Origin: an uncultured Burkholderiales bacterium
Lineage (GTDB): Bacteria > Pseudomonadota > Gammaproteobacteria > Burkholderiales > Burkholderiaceae_C
Length of the DNA: 64,000 nucleotides
Reading direction: 5' to 3'
Assembly (NCBI GenBank): GCA_903876885.1
Contig: CAIRBP010000091.1
Span: 1-64,000, forward strand
The notes below the pieces were generated by a model. The model was not told where the DNA came from, did not search any database, and saw nothing but the letters and a program-made list of their open reading frames with translations. The position numbers and the translations under genes are program-made. This document shows, one piece after another, positions 43,681-51,691 of the stretch (position 1 is the stretch's first letter; every line of letters starts with the position of its first letter).

Positions 43681-44688
43681 ATGAATACTATTGTTTTTAA
43701 TACTTTTAAACGTTTCAAAGTTCCAGCATTATTATCAACACTAATATTGCCCTTGTTATTTTGCTCGCAAGCACAATCACAAGTCAAATGGGATCTTCCT
43801 GCTGCTTATCCAGCAACTAACTTTCATAGTGAAAATTTGGTTCAATTTGCCCAGGAAGTTGAACAGGCTACTGCCGGTAAATTAAAAATAACTGTTCACG
43901 CTAACGCATCCTTATTTAAATCCAATGAAATCAAGCGTGCGGTTCAAAGCGGACAGGCTGCAATGGGTGAAATTTTGCTAGTCAATTATGAAAACGAGAA
44001 TCCTATTTTTGGACTTGACGGAATTCCTTTTTTGGCGACAAGCTATTCAATGTCCAAGAAATTGGCGGATGTACAAAAACCTTACTTAGATAAGATATTG
44101 GCAGCCCAGGGACTTAAGTTGCTTTTTACTGTAGCGTGGCCACCTCAGGGCATTTTTGTTAGCAAAGAAATTAATGCTGTTGTTGACATGAAAGGTCTTA
44201 AATGGCGCGCTTATAGCCCATCAACTGCCAAGATAGCTGAACTAGTCTACGCACAGCCAGTCACCATCCAGGCAGCTGAACTATCGCAGGCCTTAGCTAC
44301 TGGCGTTGTTAATAGTTATATGAGTTCTGCATCTACGGGATTTGATACTAAAACCTATGAAAGTGTTAAATTCTTTTATGACACTCAGGCTTGGTTACCT
44401 AAAAATGCAGTCATAGTGAATCAAAAGGCTTTCGATTCATTAGATAAAACTACCCAGGACACCGTTCTTAAACTTGCCAGCCAAGCACAAGCACGGGGGT
44501 GGAAGGTAAGTCAGGATAAGAACGAATGGTATCTAAATGCACTAACTGAGCACGGGATGAAAATTCTAAAACCATCGACTAAACTAATTTCCGACTTTAA
44601 GCAACTAGGCGAAGTTATGTTGGGTGACTGGGAGAAAAAAGCTGGCTCTGACGGAGTTGCAATAGTGGAACAATTCAAAAAGAAATGA
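43681..44688 (+). CDS. TRAP transporter substrate-binding protein, DctP family
   Basis: This 335-residue periplasmic protein has a signal peptide ending near SQAQSQ and the DctP-fold mature part (VKWDLPAAYPATNFHSENLVQFAQEVEQATAGKLKITVHANASLFK). The carboxylate-anchoring region includes GLKWRAYSPSTAKIAE. It overlaps the small membrane subunit gene by 4 bases. The neighbouring 5-oxoprolinase suggests a cyclic amino acid or related carboxylate as ligand. Confidence 0.92.
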   Translation: MNTIVFNTFKRFKVPALLSTLILPLLFCSQAQSQVKWDLPAAYPATNFHSENLVQFAQEVEQATAGKLKITVHANASLFKSNEIKRAVQSGQAAMGEILLVNYENENPIFGLDGIPFLATSYSMSKKLADVQKPYLDKILAAQGLKLLFTVAWPPQGIFVSKEINAVVDMKGLKWRAYSPSTAKIAELVYAQPVTIQAAELSQALATGVVNSYMSSASTGFDTKTYESVKFFYDTQAWLPKNAVIVNQKAFDSLDKTTQDTVLKLASQAQARGWKVSQDKNEWYLNALTEHGMKILKPSTKLISDFKQLGEVMLGDWEKKAGSDGVAIVEQFKKK

Positions 44689-45221
44689 TGCGCAAGTTTC
44701 TGGATGGTTTGTACAACACAAGTGGCTTGCTAGCGGCTGCATTCATCGCTCTAATCGCTATCTTAATGATAGGGCAGAGTATTTTGAGAGAGTTTGGAGT
44801 AAGAACGGGTGCGGTCAATGACGTAGTCGCCTGGTGTTGTGCTGCAGGCTCTTTCTTTGCTATGTCACATGCATTTAAACACGGTGACTTTGTCAGGGTT
44901 ACTTTGCTTTTGGAGAAAATGAATCCCAAATGGCGTCGTATTTTCGAGCTCATATCACTCAGCGTTGCCATTGTTAGCGTATCTTATCTTGCTTACTGGG
45001 CTAACTTGTTTACCTATCAAAGCTTTATATTTGACGAGCGTGCTCAGGGCTTATTGCCAATTCCTATTTGGATACCACAATCTAGTTTTGCAATGAGCTC
45101 CGTGATTCTTTTAATTGCCGTGGTTGACGAATGGTTTATCGTATTTTCTGGTAGCAGACCCACTTACGTTGTCTCCGTAGAGGAGCGTCATGCACAAGGT
45201 GATTTCTCATCAGATGTTTGA
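44685..45221 (+). CDS. TRAP transporter small membrane subunit, DctQ family
   Basis: This 178-residue protein has four membrane helices in the DctQ layout (LLAAAFIALIAILMIGQSILREFG first, then DVVAWCCAAGSFFAMSHAFKHGDFVRV). It forms the membrane part with DctM and uses an ion gradient. It starts within the end of the binding-protein gene (ATGA) and is followed by dctM after 27 bases. Confidence 0.9.
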   Translation: MMRKFLDGLYNTSGLLAAAFIALIAILMIGQSILREFGVRTGAVNDVVAWCCAAGSFFAMSHAFKHGDFVRVTLLLEKMNPKWRRIFELISLSVAIVSVSYLAYWANLFTYQSFIFDERAQGLLPIPIWIPQSSFAMSSVILLIAVVDEWFIVFSGSRPTYVVSVEERHAQGDFSSDV

Positions 45222-45248
45222 ACAGTTCATTGTTTTTTTAATTAGGGT

Positions 45249-46565
45249 TTGAGCATGGATATATTGGCAGTTGGTGCGTTATTGCTTTTGATCATGCTTT
45301 TATTATTGGGCGGTGGCGTATGGATTGCTATGACATTAGCAATTTGTGGGTGGGTTGGTCAAGCTTTTTTTACATCCACTTCGCCTGGAAATAATTTATT
45401 CTCTTCCTTTTGGGAGAGCAATGCTAGTTGGGAGCTAGCTGCATTACCCATGTTTATTTGGATGGGAGAAATCTTATTTCGTTCTAAGCTAAGTGAGGAG
45501 ATGTTTGAAGGTCTTAGTCCATGGCTTAATAAAATTCCAGGGCGTTTAATGCATACAACCATTTTGGGTTGTGGAATTTTTGGCTCCGTTTCTGGCTCTT
45601 CTGCAGCGACTTGTGCAACGATCAGTAAAGTAGCATTGCCAGAACTTTTAAAAAGAGGGTATAGCGAAAAAATTGCTCTTGGTTCATTGGCTACAGCTGG
45701 CACGCTTGGTATATTGATTCCACCGTCAATAACCATGGTGGTTTACGCTGTAGCTGCAGATGCTTCAATCATTCGTATTTTTTTGGCAGGCTTTTTACCA
45801 GGCTTTTTGTTAATGGCTCTTTTTTCTGGTTACATCATTTGGTGGAGCCTTCGTCATCCAGAACTAGTTCCGCCCCAAGATCCTCCGACCACCTTTAAAG
45901 AAAAAATAAAAAAATCAGGGCAACTCATTCCATGCTCTGTACTGATAGTTTTCATTGTATGGGTATTGATAGCAGGTTATGCCACTGCTACTGAATGCGC
46001 TGCATACGGTGTTTTAGGATCATTAATTTTAGCGGCTTGGAGTAATTCCCTAACGTGGAAAACCTTTGTTGAGGGACTTATGGGTACCACGCGAACCAGT
46101 TGTATGATCATGTTTATCCTTGCCGGAGCAGCTTTTTTAACAAAGACTATGGCATTTACCGGGATTCCCAGAGAACTCGCCGAGTGGGTAAATGCAATGC
46201 ATCTCTCACCTTATGCACTCATAGCGGTTTTAACATTTGTTTATCTTATTTTGGGAACTGCACTTGACGGTATCAGCATGATTGTTTTAACAAGTGCTGT
46301 CGTCTTACCCATGATACAAAAGGCTGGCTTTGATCTGATCTGGTTCGGTATTTTCATTGTCCTTCTTGTTGAAATTGCAGAGGTAACACCGCCTGTTGGC
46401 TTTAATTTATTTGTTCTGCAAAATATGACAGGTAAAGATAGTAATACGATTGCCAAGGCTGCAATACCTTTTTTTGGTTGCTTAGTTCTATGTATTGTTT
46501 TGATAACAGTTTTTCCGGAAATAGTGACCTGCGTCCCTAATTGGCTAATGGGTAAAGAGTCTTGA
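45249..46565 (+). CDS. TRAP transporter large permease, DctM family
   Basis: This 438-residue protein with about 12 membrane helices contains the DctM signatures FGSVSGSSAATCATISKVALPEL near residue 115, LGILIPPSITMVVYAV near residue 155 and EVTPPVGFNLFV near residue 375. It is the transport channel of the tripartite system. It ends the operon; no T-rich terminator was found before the cyanate promoter region. Confidence 0.93.
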   Translation: MSMDILAVGALLLLIMLLLLGGGVWIAMTLAICGWVGQAFFTSTSPGNNLFSSFWESNASWELAALPMFIWMGEILFRSKLSEEMFEGLSPWLNKIPGRLMHTTILGCGIFGSVSGSSAATCATISKVALPELLKRGYSEKIALGSLATAGTLGILIPPSITMVVYAVAADASIIRIFLAGFLPGFLLMALFSGYIIWWSLRHPELVPPQDPPTTFKEKIKKSGQLIPCSVLIVFIVWVLIAGYATATECAAYGVLGSLILAAWSNSLTWKTFVEGLMGTTRTSCMIMFILAGAAFLTKTMAFTGIPRELAEWVNAMHLSPYALIAVLTFVYLILGTALDGISMIVLTSAVVLPMIQKAGFDLIWFGIFIVLLVEIAEVTPPVGFNLFVLQNMTGKDSNTIAKAAIPFFGCLVLCIVLITVFPEIVTCVPNWLMGKES

Positions 46566-46626
46566 ACTTTCAGCTACGCCAGGTTCAAGTCCTTTGAAAA
46601 AAATCCAGACATAGATACGTTAAGAC

Positions 46627-46661
46627 TTTGGTCTACGCACCAAAAGATTCTCTTACGCACC
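46627..46661. promoter_or_regulatory. Upstream activating-site candidates of the cyanate operon (direct repeats)
   Basis: TACGCACC occurs at 46634-46641 and 46654-46661, two helical turns apart. The first copy is also part of a TTTGGT-N6-ACCAAA dyad. They lie about 130-165 bases before the predicted sigma-54 start point, the usual distance for enhancer-binding activators. Confidence 0.4.
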
Positions 46662-46674
46662 TTTTTTGAACAAA

Positions 46675-46692
46675 AACACTAACCATAGTGTT
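46675..46692. promoter_or_regulatory. Dyad upstream of the sigma-54 promoter
   Basis: AACACTA and TAGTGTT are perfect 7-bp arms with a 4-base spacer, centred about 108 bases before the predicted start point. There is no T run on the plus strand after it, so it is more likely an activator site than a terminator. It does not match the NtrC consensus. Confidence 0.4.
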
Positions 46693-46765
46693 CAAAAAAT
46701 AGCATTGAGTTGCCCTAATTCGTGTTTATACAAACGTTTTAGGTAAAAACTGCATTTATCTTAAG

Positions 46766-46781
46766 TGGCACAACCTTTGCA
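46766..46781 (+). promoter_or_regulatory. Sigma-54 (RpoN) promoter of the cyanate operon
   Basis: TGGCACAACCTTTGCA matches 11 of 12 fixed positions of the sigma-54 consensus TGGCACG-N4-TTGCW with the exact GG-N10-GC spacing. The predicted start is near 46792, 22 bases before the ATG of the binding-protein gene. This places cyanate use under an enhancer-dependent, probably nitrogen-responsive, control. Confidence 0.8.
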
Positions 46782-46813
46782 AATACAAATCAGTTTCACT
46801 TCAGATTTCTCTT

Positions 46814-48220
46814 ATGCCTAATCTCTTTAATACCCAAGATTCAAGTGATGAGAAGCGTCATGATGCATATGATGAATCTCGTCCATTGTTGATGAGTTGT
46901 TCTTGTGGAAAAGGGCATACTCTAAACGACTCGACTACTTGTCATGTCTCTAGTAGTGCACGATCTGTTGAACAGACATCTATGGATTACATGGAGGCAG
47001 CCTTTGTTAAGGCTTTGTTTCCAGTAGACACTGTTCGCCGTAATTTTTTAAAAGCTGTCGGAGTCAATACGGCAAGAGCAGCAATAAGCTCAGTAATGCC
47101 TTTAGGTGCTTTACATGCAATGGCTGAGGAGCGCGGTGCTAATGAGAAGAAAGATTTAAAAATCGGATTTATTGCTATTACTTGTGCCAGTCCGCTCATC
47201 ATGGCAGATCCATTAGGTTTTTACCGAAGAGAGGGGCTGAACGTCCAGTTAATGAAGACTGCTGGATGGGCTCTGATCCGCGACAAAATGATTAACAAAG
47301 AGCACGATGCTAGTCACTTCCTCTCACCAATGCCTTTGGCTATGAGTATGGGGCTTGGGAGTAACCAAGTAGCTATGAACGTTGCTAGTATCCAAAACAC
47401 AAATGGGCAAGCAATCACCCTACATTTAAAACATAAAAATCTTAGAGATCCCAGGCAATGGAAAGGTTTCAAATTTGCTGTTCCTTTTGAATACAGCATG
47501 CATAATTTCCTACTTCGTTATTATTTGGCTGAAAACGGTGTTAATCCAGATACAGATGTTCAAATTCGCGTAACTCCGCCTCCAGAGATGGTTGCAAATC
47601 TTAGAGCGGGCAATATTGACGGATTCCTTGGTCCAGATCCTTTTAACCAAAGGGCAGTATATGACGAGATTGGTTTTATTCATATCTTGTCTAAGGAGAT
47701 ATGGGATGGCCACCCTTGTTGCGCCTTTGGCGTAAGTGACGAATTCATTAAGCAAAACCCCAATACTTTTGCATCGCTTTATCGTGCAGTGCTGACTGCG
47801 AGCTTCATGGCTAATCAAGATAAAGACAGAGAACTCATCGCAAAGGTGATTAGCCCTGCGCAGTACCTAAATCAACCAGAAACAGTCCTAACTCAAGTGC
47901 TAACAGGTAAGTTTGCAGATGGTCTTGGCGGAATTAAAAATGTACCAGATCGTGCAAGTTTTGATCCAGTTCCCTGGCAAAGTATGGCTGTCTGGATGTT
48001 GACTCAAATGAAACGCTGGGGTTACGTTAAGGGCGATATAAATTACAAACAAATTGCTGAAAAGGTATTTTTGTTGACAGATGCTAAAAAGTATATGGCT
48101 CAAGCAGGTTTTAAACCCCCAGAAGGTGCTTATAAGAAATTTAAAGTAATGGGTAAAGAGTTTGACCCCTCAAAACCTGAGGAATACACAAATAGCTTTG
48201 CCATTTCAAAAAGAGCCTAA
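46814..48220 (+). CDS. cynA: NrtA/CmpA-family ABC transporter substrate-binding protein, probably for cyanate
   Basis: This 468-residue binding protein belongs to the nitrate/bicarbonate/cyanate (NrtA-CmpA-CynA) family. Its mature part starts KKDLKIGFIAITCASPLIMADPLGFYRREGL. A twin-arginine motif RRNFLK (R75-R76) is preceded by an unusually long 74-residue segment with C29, C31 and C43 in CSCGKGH...CH. The genes downstream encode permease, ATPase and cyanase, so cyanate is the most likely ligand. A strong sigma-54 promoter lies 33 bases upstream. Confidence 0.85.
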   Translation: MPNLFNTQDSSDEKRHDAYDESRPLLMSCSCGKGHTLNDSTTCHVSSSARSVEQTSMDYMEAAFVKALFPVDTVRRNFLKAVGVNTARAAISSVMPLGALHAMAEERGANEKKDLKIGFIAITCASPLIMADPLGFYRREGLNVQLMKTAGWALIRDKMINKEHDASHFLSPMPLAMSMGLGSNQVAMNVASIQNTNGQAITLHLKHKNLRDPRQWKGFKFAVPFEYSMHNFLLRYYLAENGVNPDTDVQIRVTPPPEMVANLRAGNIDGFLGPDPFNQRAVYDEIGFIHILSKEIWDGHPCCAFGVSDEFIKQNPNTFASLYRAVLTASFMANQDKDRELIAKVISPAQYLNQPETVLTQVLTGKFADGLGGIKNVPDRASFDPVPWQSMAVWMLTQMKRWGYVKGDINYKQIAEKVFLLTDAKKYMAQAGFKPPEGAYKKFKVMGKEFDPSKPEEYTNSFAISKRA

Positions 48221-48226
48221 TAATTT

Positions 48227-49093
48227 ATGAAATCGTTACAGTTAAAGGCTAACGTTTTATCTATATTCATTTTTGTGCTTTTAATTGGTATTTGGTACGT
48301 AAGTACTTTAACTGCAGGCAGTGGATCAAGTTCCAGCTCTGCCTCTGGTATGACACCTGAGCAAATCGAATATCAAAAGCTAATGGGAAAGGATATCGAT
48401 TCACAAAAGTCTACTGGATTCCCATCTCCAGCGCAAATGATGAAAGCGATAGGCTATCAGTTATCAAATCCTTTTTATGACAACGGACCTAACGATAAAG
48501 GAATTGCAATTCAACTTGGTTTCTCGCTTTTAAGAGTGGGATTAGGATTTGTATTAGCCAGTTTAATTGCAATACCGTTTGGATTCGTGATCGGGATGAG
48601 TCCATTGCTTTTTAAGGCGTTTGATCCTTTTATCCAAATACTTAAACCAATAAGTCCTTTAGCTTGGATGCCATTGGCTCTCTACACTATTAAAGATTCA
48701 GCGCAATCAGGAATTTTTGTTATTTTCATTTGCTCAATTTGGCCGATGTTAATCAACACCGCTTTCGGAGTATCCTCAGTCAAGAGGGAGTGGCTTAATG
48801 TAGCTAGTACATTAGAGGTCAGTCCATTTAGAAAAGCTTTTTTGGTAATATTGCCGGCTGCTGCACCGACGATATTAACTGGTATGCGAATAAGCATGGG
48901 TATTGCTTGGTTGGTCATTGTCGCAGCAGAAATGCTAGTGGGTGGAACTGGAATTGGATATTTTCTTTGGAACGAATGGAATAATTTATCGCTTACGAGT
49001 GTAATTTTCGCTGTTCTACTAATAGGTATTGTTGGGATGGTATTGGACCTGTGTTTCGCCAAGTTACAAGAGTGGGTAACTTATGTTGAGTAA
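48227..49093 (+). CDS. cynB: NrtB/CynB-family ABC transporter permease
   Basis: This 288-residue inner-membrane protein has a long N-terminal segment after the first helix and then the BPD permease core. The core has LRVGLGFVLASLIAIPFGFVIG, the PISPLAWMPLALYTI motif and the ATPase-contacting loop ASTLEVSPFRKAFLVILPAAAPTILTG. It resembles NrtB/SsuC permeases. It starts 6 bases after the binding-protein gene and overlaps the ATPase gene by 11 bases. Confidence 0.88.
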   Translation: MKSLQLKANVLSIFIFVLLIGIWYVSTLTAGSGSSSSSASGMTPEQIEYQKLMGKDIDSQKSTGFPSPAQMMKAIGYQLSNPFYDNGPNDKGIAIQLGFSLLRVGLGFVLASLIAIPFGFVIGMSPLLFKAFDPFIQILKPISPLAWMPLALYTIKDSAQSGIFVIFICSIWPMLINTAFGVSSVKREWLNVASTLEVSPFRKAFLVILPAAAPTILTGMRISMGIAWLVIVAAEMLVGGTGIGYFLWNEWNNLSLTSVIFAVLLIGIVGMVLDLCFAKLQEWVTYVE

Positions 49094-49982
49094 CTCATCA
49101 GCTTCAGTTAACTCAGGGACAGCGGTGAGCTCAGATGATACGATTTCATCAAATAAAGTTATTGATTTAATTGACAGCCAGAATCGAATTAATTTCCTTC
49201 AAATTCAAGGTTTATCCAAGCATTACCTAAAAAATAAGCCAATATTTTCAGACGTTAATTTCTCAATAGATAAAGGTGAATTTGTTTGTATTATTGGACA
49301 TTCTGGATGTGGTAAGACAACTATCCTCAACGTTTTAGCAGGTTTAGACACAGCTTCATCTGGGTACGTGATTATGGATGGGCGAGAGGTTAAGGGGCCT
49401 AGTCTAGAACGCGGTGTGGTTTTTCAAAATCATGCTCTTATGCCTTGGTTTACAGTACGCCAAAATATTGCATTTGCAGTAAAGTCTCGATGGAAAGATT
49501 GGAGTAACGATAGGATAAATCAGCACGTCGAAAGATTCGTTGAAATGGTTGGGTTATCCCACTCGCTTGAGAAAAAACCGTCCAAATTATCCGGTGGTAT
49601 GAAGCAAAGAGTTGGAATTGCAAGAGCCTTTTCGATACAACCCAAGATGCTATTGCTTGATGAGCCGTTTGGAGCTTTGGATGCATTAACGCGTGGCACT
49701 ATTCAAGATGAGTTGATGGGTATAGTTAGAAGTACTCAGCAAACAGTTTTTATGATTACTCATGACGTTGATGAGGCAATACTGCTTGCAGATAAGATCA
49801 TACTTATGAAAAATGCCGTGATCAGCGGTGACTCATATACTCCTGGCGGTATTGATCAAGTTTTAAATAATCCGCTGCCACTGAACAGAAAGCGTGCAAA
49901 TCTTCACCATTTAAATGGTTATTATGATTTAAGAAACCACATTGTTGATTTCTTAATTGGGATAAAAAAAACTTTTGATTAA
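49083..49982 (+). CDS. cynD: NrtD/CynD-family ABC transporter ATPase
   Basis: This 299-residue ATPase has Walker A GHSGCGKTT, signature LSGGMKQRVGIARA and Walker B LLLDEPFGALD, with the H-loop TVFMITHDVDEA. A 30-residue N-terminal extension precedes the domain. The C-terminal tail RANLHHLNGYYDLRNHIVDFL is like NrtD. It is followed after 18 bases by cynS. Confidence 0.9.
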   Translation: MLSNSSASVNSGTAVSSDDTISSNKVIDLIDSQNRINFLQIQGLSKHYLKNKPIFSDVNFSIDKGEFVCIIGHSGCGKTTILNVLAGLDTASSGYVIMDGREVKGPSLERGVVFQNHALMPWFTVRQNIAFAVKSRWKDWSNDRINQHVERFVEMVGLSHSLEKKPSKLSGGMKQRVGIARAFSIQPKMLLLDEPFGALDALTRGTIQDELMGIVRSTQQTVFMITHDVDEAILLADKIILMKNAVISGDSYTPGGIDQVLNNPLPLNRKRANLHHLNGYYDLRNHIVDFLIGIKKTFD

Positions 49983-50000
49983 TTTATAAAGGAGCTATAA

Positions 50001-50444
50001 ATGAACCGATTAATGGTTACAGAAAAAATTATTTCCACTAAAGTCTCAAAAGGGATCAAATGGGAAGCTGTTGCAAAAAAAGTTGGGGAATCCAAGGAGT
50101 GGACAACTGCTTTATGTTTAGGTCAGATGACTGCGACTCCTGAGCAAGCTAAAGCAGTAGGTAAGATTTTTGGGCTAACCGCTGAAGAACAAAAATGGTT
50201 AATGGTTGTCCCATACAAAGGATCTCTTCCTACGGCTGTCCCTACAGATCCCCTGATCTACCGCTGGTACGAAATTGTCAACGTATACGGTACAACAATC
50301 AAAGAGTTGATACATGAAGAATTCGGAGACGGTATTATGAGCGCAATTGACTTCAGTATGGATATTGAGAGGCAACCAGACCCGAAGGGTGATCGTGTGA
50401 ACGTGGTTTTATCTGGTAAATTTTTACCTTATAAAACGTATTAA
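50001..50444 (+). CDS. cynS: Cyanate hydratase (cyanase)
   Basis: This 147-residue enzyme matches CynS end to end. It has the N-terminal POU-like helical domain (WEAVAKKVGESKEWTTALCLGQM) and the C-terminal active-site domain LIYRWYEIVNVYGTTIKELI to LSGKFLPYK. Catalytic residues Arg88, Glu91 and Ser114 correspond to Arg96, Glu99 and Ser122 of the Escherichia coli enzyme. It converts cyanate and bicarbonate to ammonia and carbon dioxide (via carbamate). AAAGGAG lies 7 bases upstream of the ATG. The preceding three transporter genes make a complete cyanate-uptake operon. Confidence 0.96.
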   Translation: MNRLMVTEKIISTKVSKGIKWEAVAKKVGESKEWTTALCLGQMTATPEQAKAVGKIFGLTAEEQKWLMVVPYKGSLPTAVPTDPLIYRWYEIVNVYGTTIKELIHEEFGDGIMSAIDFSMDIERQPDPKGDRVNVVLSGKFLPYKTY

Positions 50445-50463
50445 ATTAGTTTAACGTTTTTTA

Positions 50464-51645
50464 TTAAATAACTTGCTGATCTTTAAAAGCGTTAATCTCT
50501 ATGGGTGAGTATCCCAAGGAGGATAGAACCTCTTGAGTGTGCTCACCCAAATCAGGCGCAACACGGGTTATAGATGGCGGAGTTCTTGAGAGCTTCACAC
50601 CTTGATTTAAAAGTGTGACTGTTCCTAATTTAGGATGATCAACTGTAACGCTAATTTTTTGATCTTGAACCTGTGGGTCATCAAAAACTTCTTTTACGTT
50701 ATAAATTGGCCCGCATGGTACACCGTACTCGTTTAATTTATTAACCCAGTATTCTTTTGATTTTTTAATAAAAATACTGCCAAGAACTTCATTCAAAGCA
50801 AATCTGTTTGCTACTCTATCTTTTTCTAAAATAAAGAGTGGGTCATCTTTCATCTCTGGTTTTTCAATTGCTTCACAAAATTTTAGCCACATGGGTTCGC
50901 CTGAGCAAGCCACATTAATATAGCCGTCCTCGCATGCATAACAAGAGGTGGGCATACTTGTTGGATGATCATTGCCAACCTGCTCTGGAATGTTTCCCGT
51001 CATCAAGTACTTGACGGCTTGGAAATCCATGAGTGAGATACCGGCTTGTATTAGAGAGCCTTGAACCCACTGTCCACGCCCAGAGACCTCTCGCTCCAAT
51101 AAAGCAGTCATGATGCCAAGTGCACTTAAAAAGCCGGCGGTGAGATCCGTGACCGCTGCTCCAACTCGCATGGGTCCTCCACCTGGTGCGCCAGTTACGG
51201 ACATAAGTCCACTCAAGCCTTGTGCAGTTTGATCGAATAACGGCCTTTTACTGTAGGGACCAGTTTGTCCAAAGCCAGAGATTGAGGCTAATATGATCTT
51301 TGGATTGATAGAGCTTAATTTTGCATATCCAATTCCTAACCGCTCTTTAACGTCGGGGCGAAAATTCTCAACTACTACATCGGCGGTTTCAACTAGTTTA
51401 TAAAATATCTCTTTAGCAGCGTCTGTTTTTAGATCTAATGTTATGGACCTAGTATTTCTGTGCAGATTTTGCATATCAAAGCCCAATCTCCCCCCGGCCA
51501 TGAGCATTCCCTCGCCTAGGTGAGGAGGGGACTCAATGCGGATAACATCGGCTCCAAAGTCTGCAAATTGTTTCACACAGGTCGGACCAGCACGCGCTCG
51601 AGTTAAGTCCAATATACGAAATCTGGAAAGGGCGTTTTGAGTCAT
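50464..51645 (-). CDS. CaiB/BaiF-family CoA-transferase
   Basis: This 393-residue class III CoA-transferase has RILDLTRARAGPTCVKQFADFGADVIRIE at the N-terminus, VVENFRPDVKERLGIGYA, and the ISGFGQTGPYSKRPLFDQTAQGLSGLM region. The last includes the catalytic Asp of the family (D in LFDQTAQG). It moves CoA between carboxylic acids without ATP. It ends a minus-strand operon and likely activates the acid released by the amidase or deacetylase genes upstream. Its stop is 20 bases from the convergent cynS. Confidence 0.9.
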   Translation of the reverse strand: MTQNALSRFRILDLTRARAGPTCVKQFADFGADVIRIESPPHLGEGMLMAGGRLGFDMQNLHRNTRSITLDLKTDAAKEIFYKLVETADVVVENFRPDVKERLGIGYAKLSSINPKIILASISGFGQTGPYSKRPLFDQTAQGLSGLMSVTGAPGGGPMRVGAAVTDLTAGFLSALGIMTALLEREVSGRGQWVQGSLIQAGISLMDFQAVKYLMTGNIPEQVGNDHPTSMPTSCYACEDGYINVACSGEPMWLKFCEAIEKPEMKDDPLFILEKDRVANRFALNEVLGSIFIKKSKEYWVNKLNEYGVPCGPIYNVKEVFDDPQVQDQKISVTVDHPKLGTVTLLNQGVKLSRTPPSITRVAPDLGEHTQEVLSSLGYSPIEINAFKDQQVI

Positions 51646-51691
51646 GGTGATGTCTTTATACTTTATATTTTTTGGAATTAACGATGTTATT

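Noticed and set aside
46675-46692. Hairpin as terminator of the TRAP operon
   Set aside because: On the plus strand it is followed by an A-rich rather than T-rich run. It fits better as a regulator site for the sigma-54 promoter.
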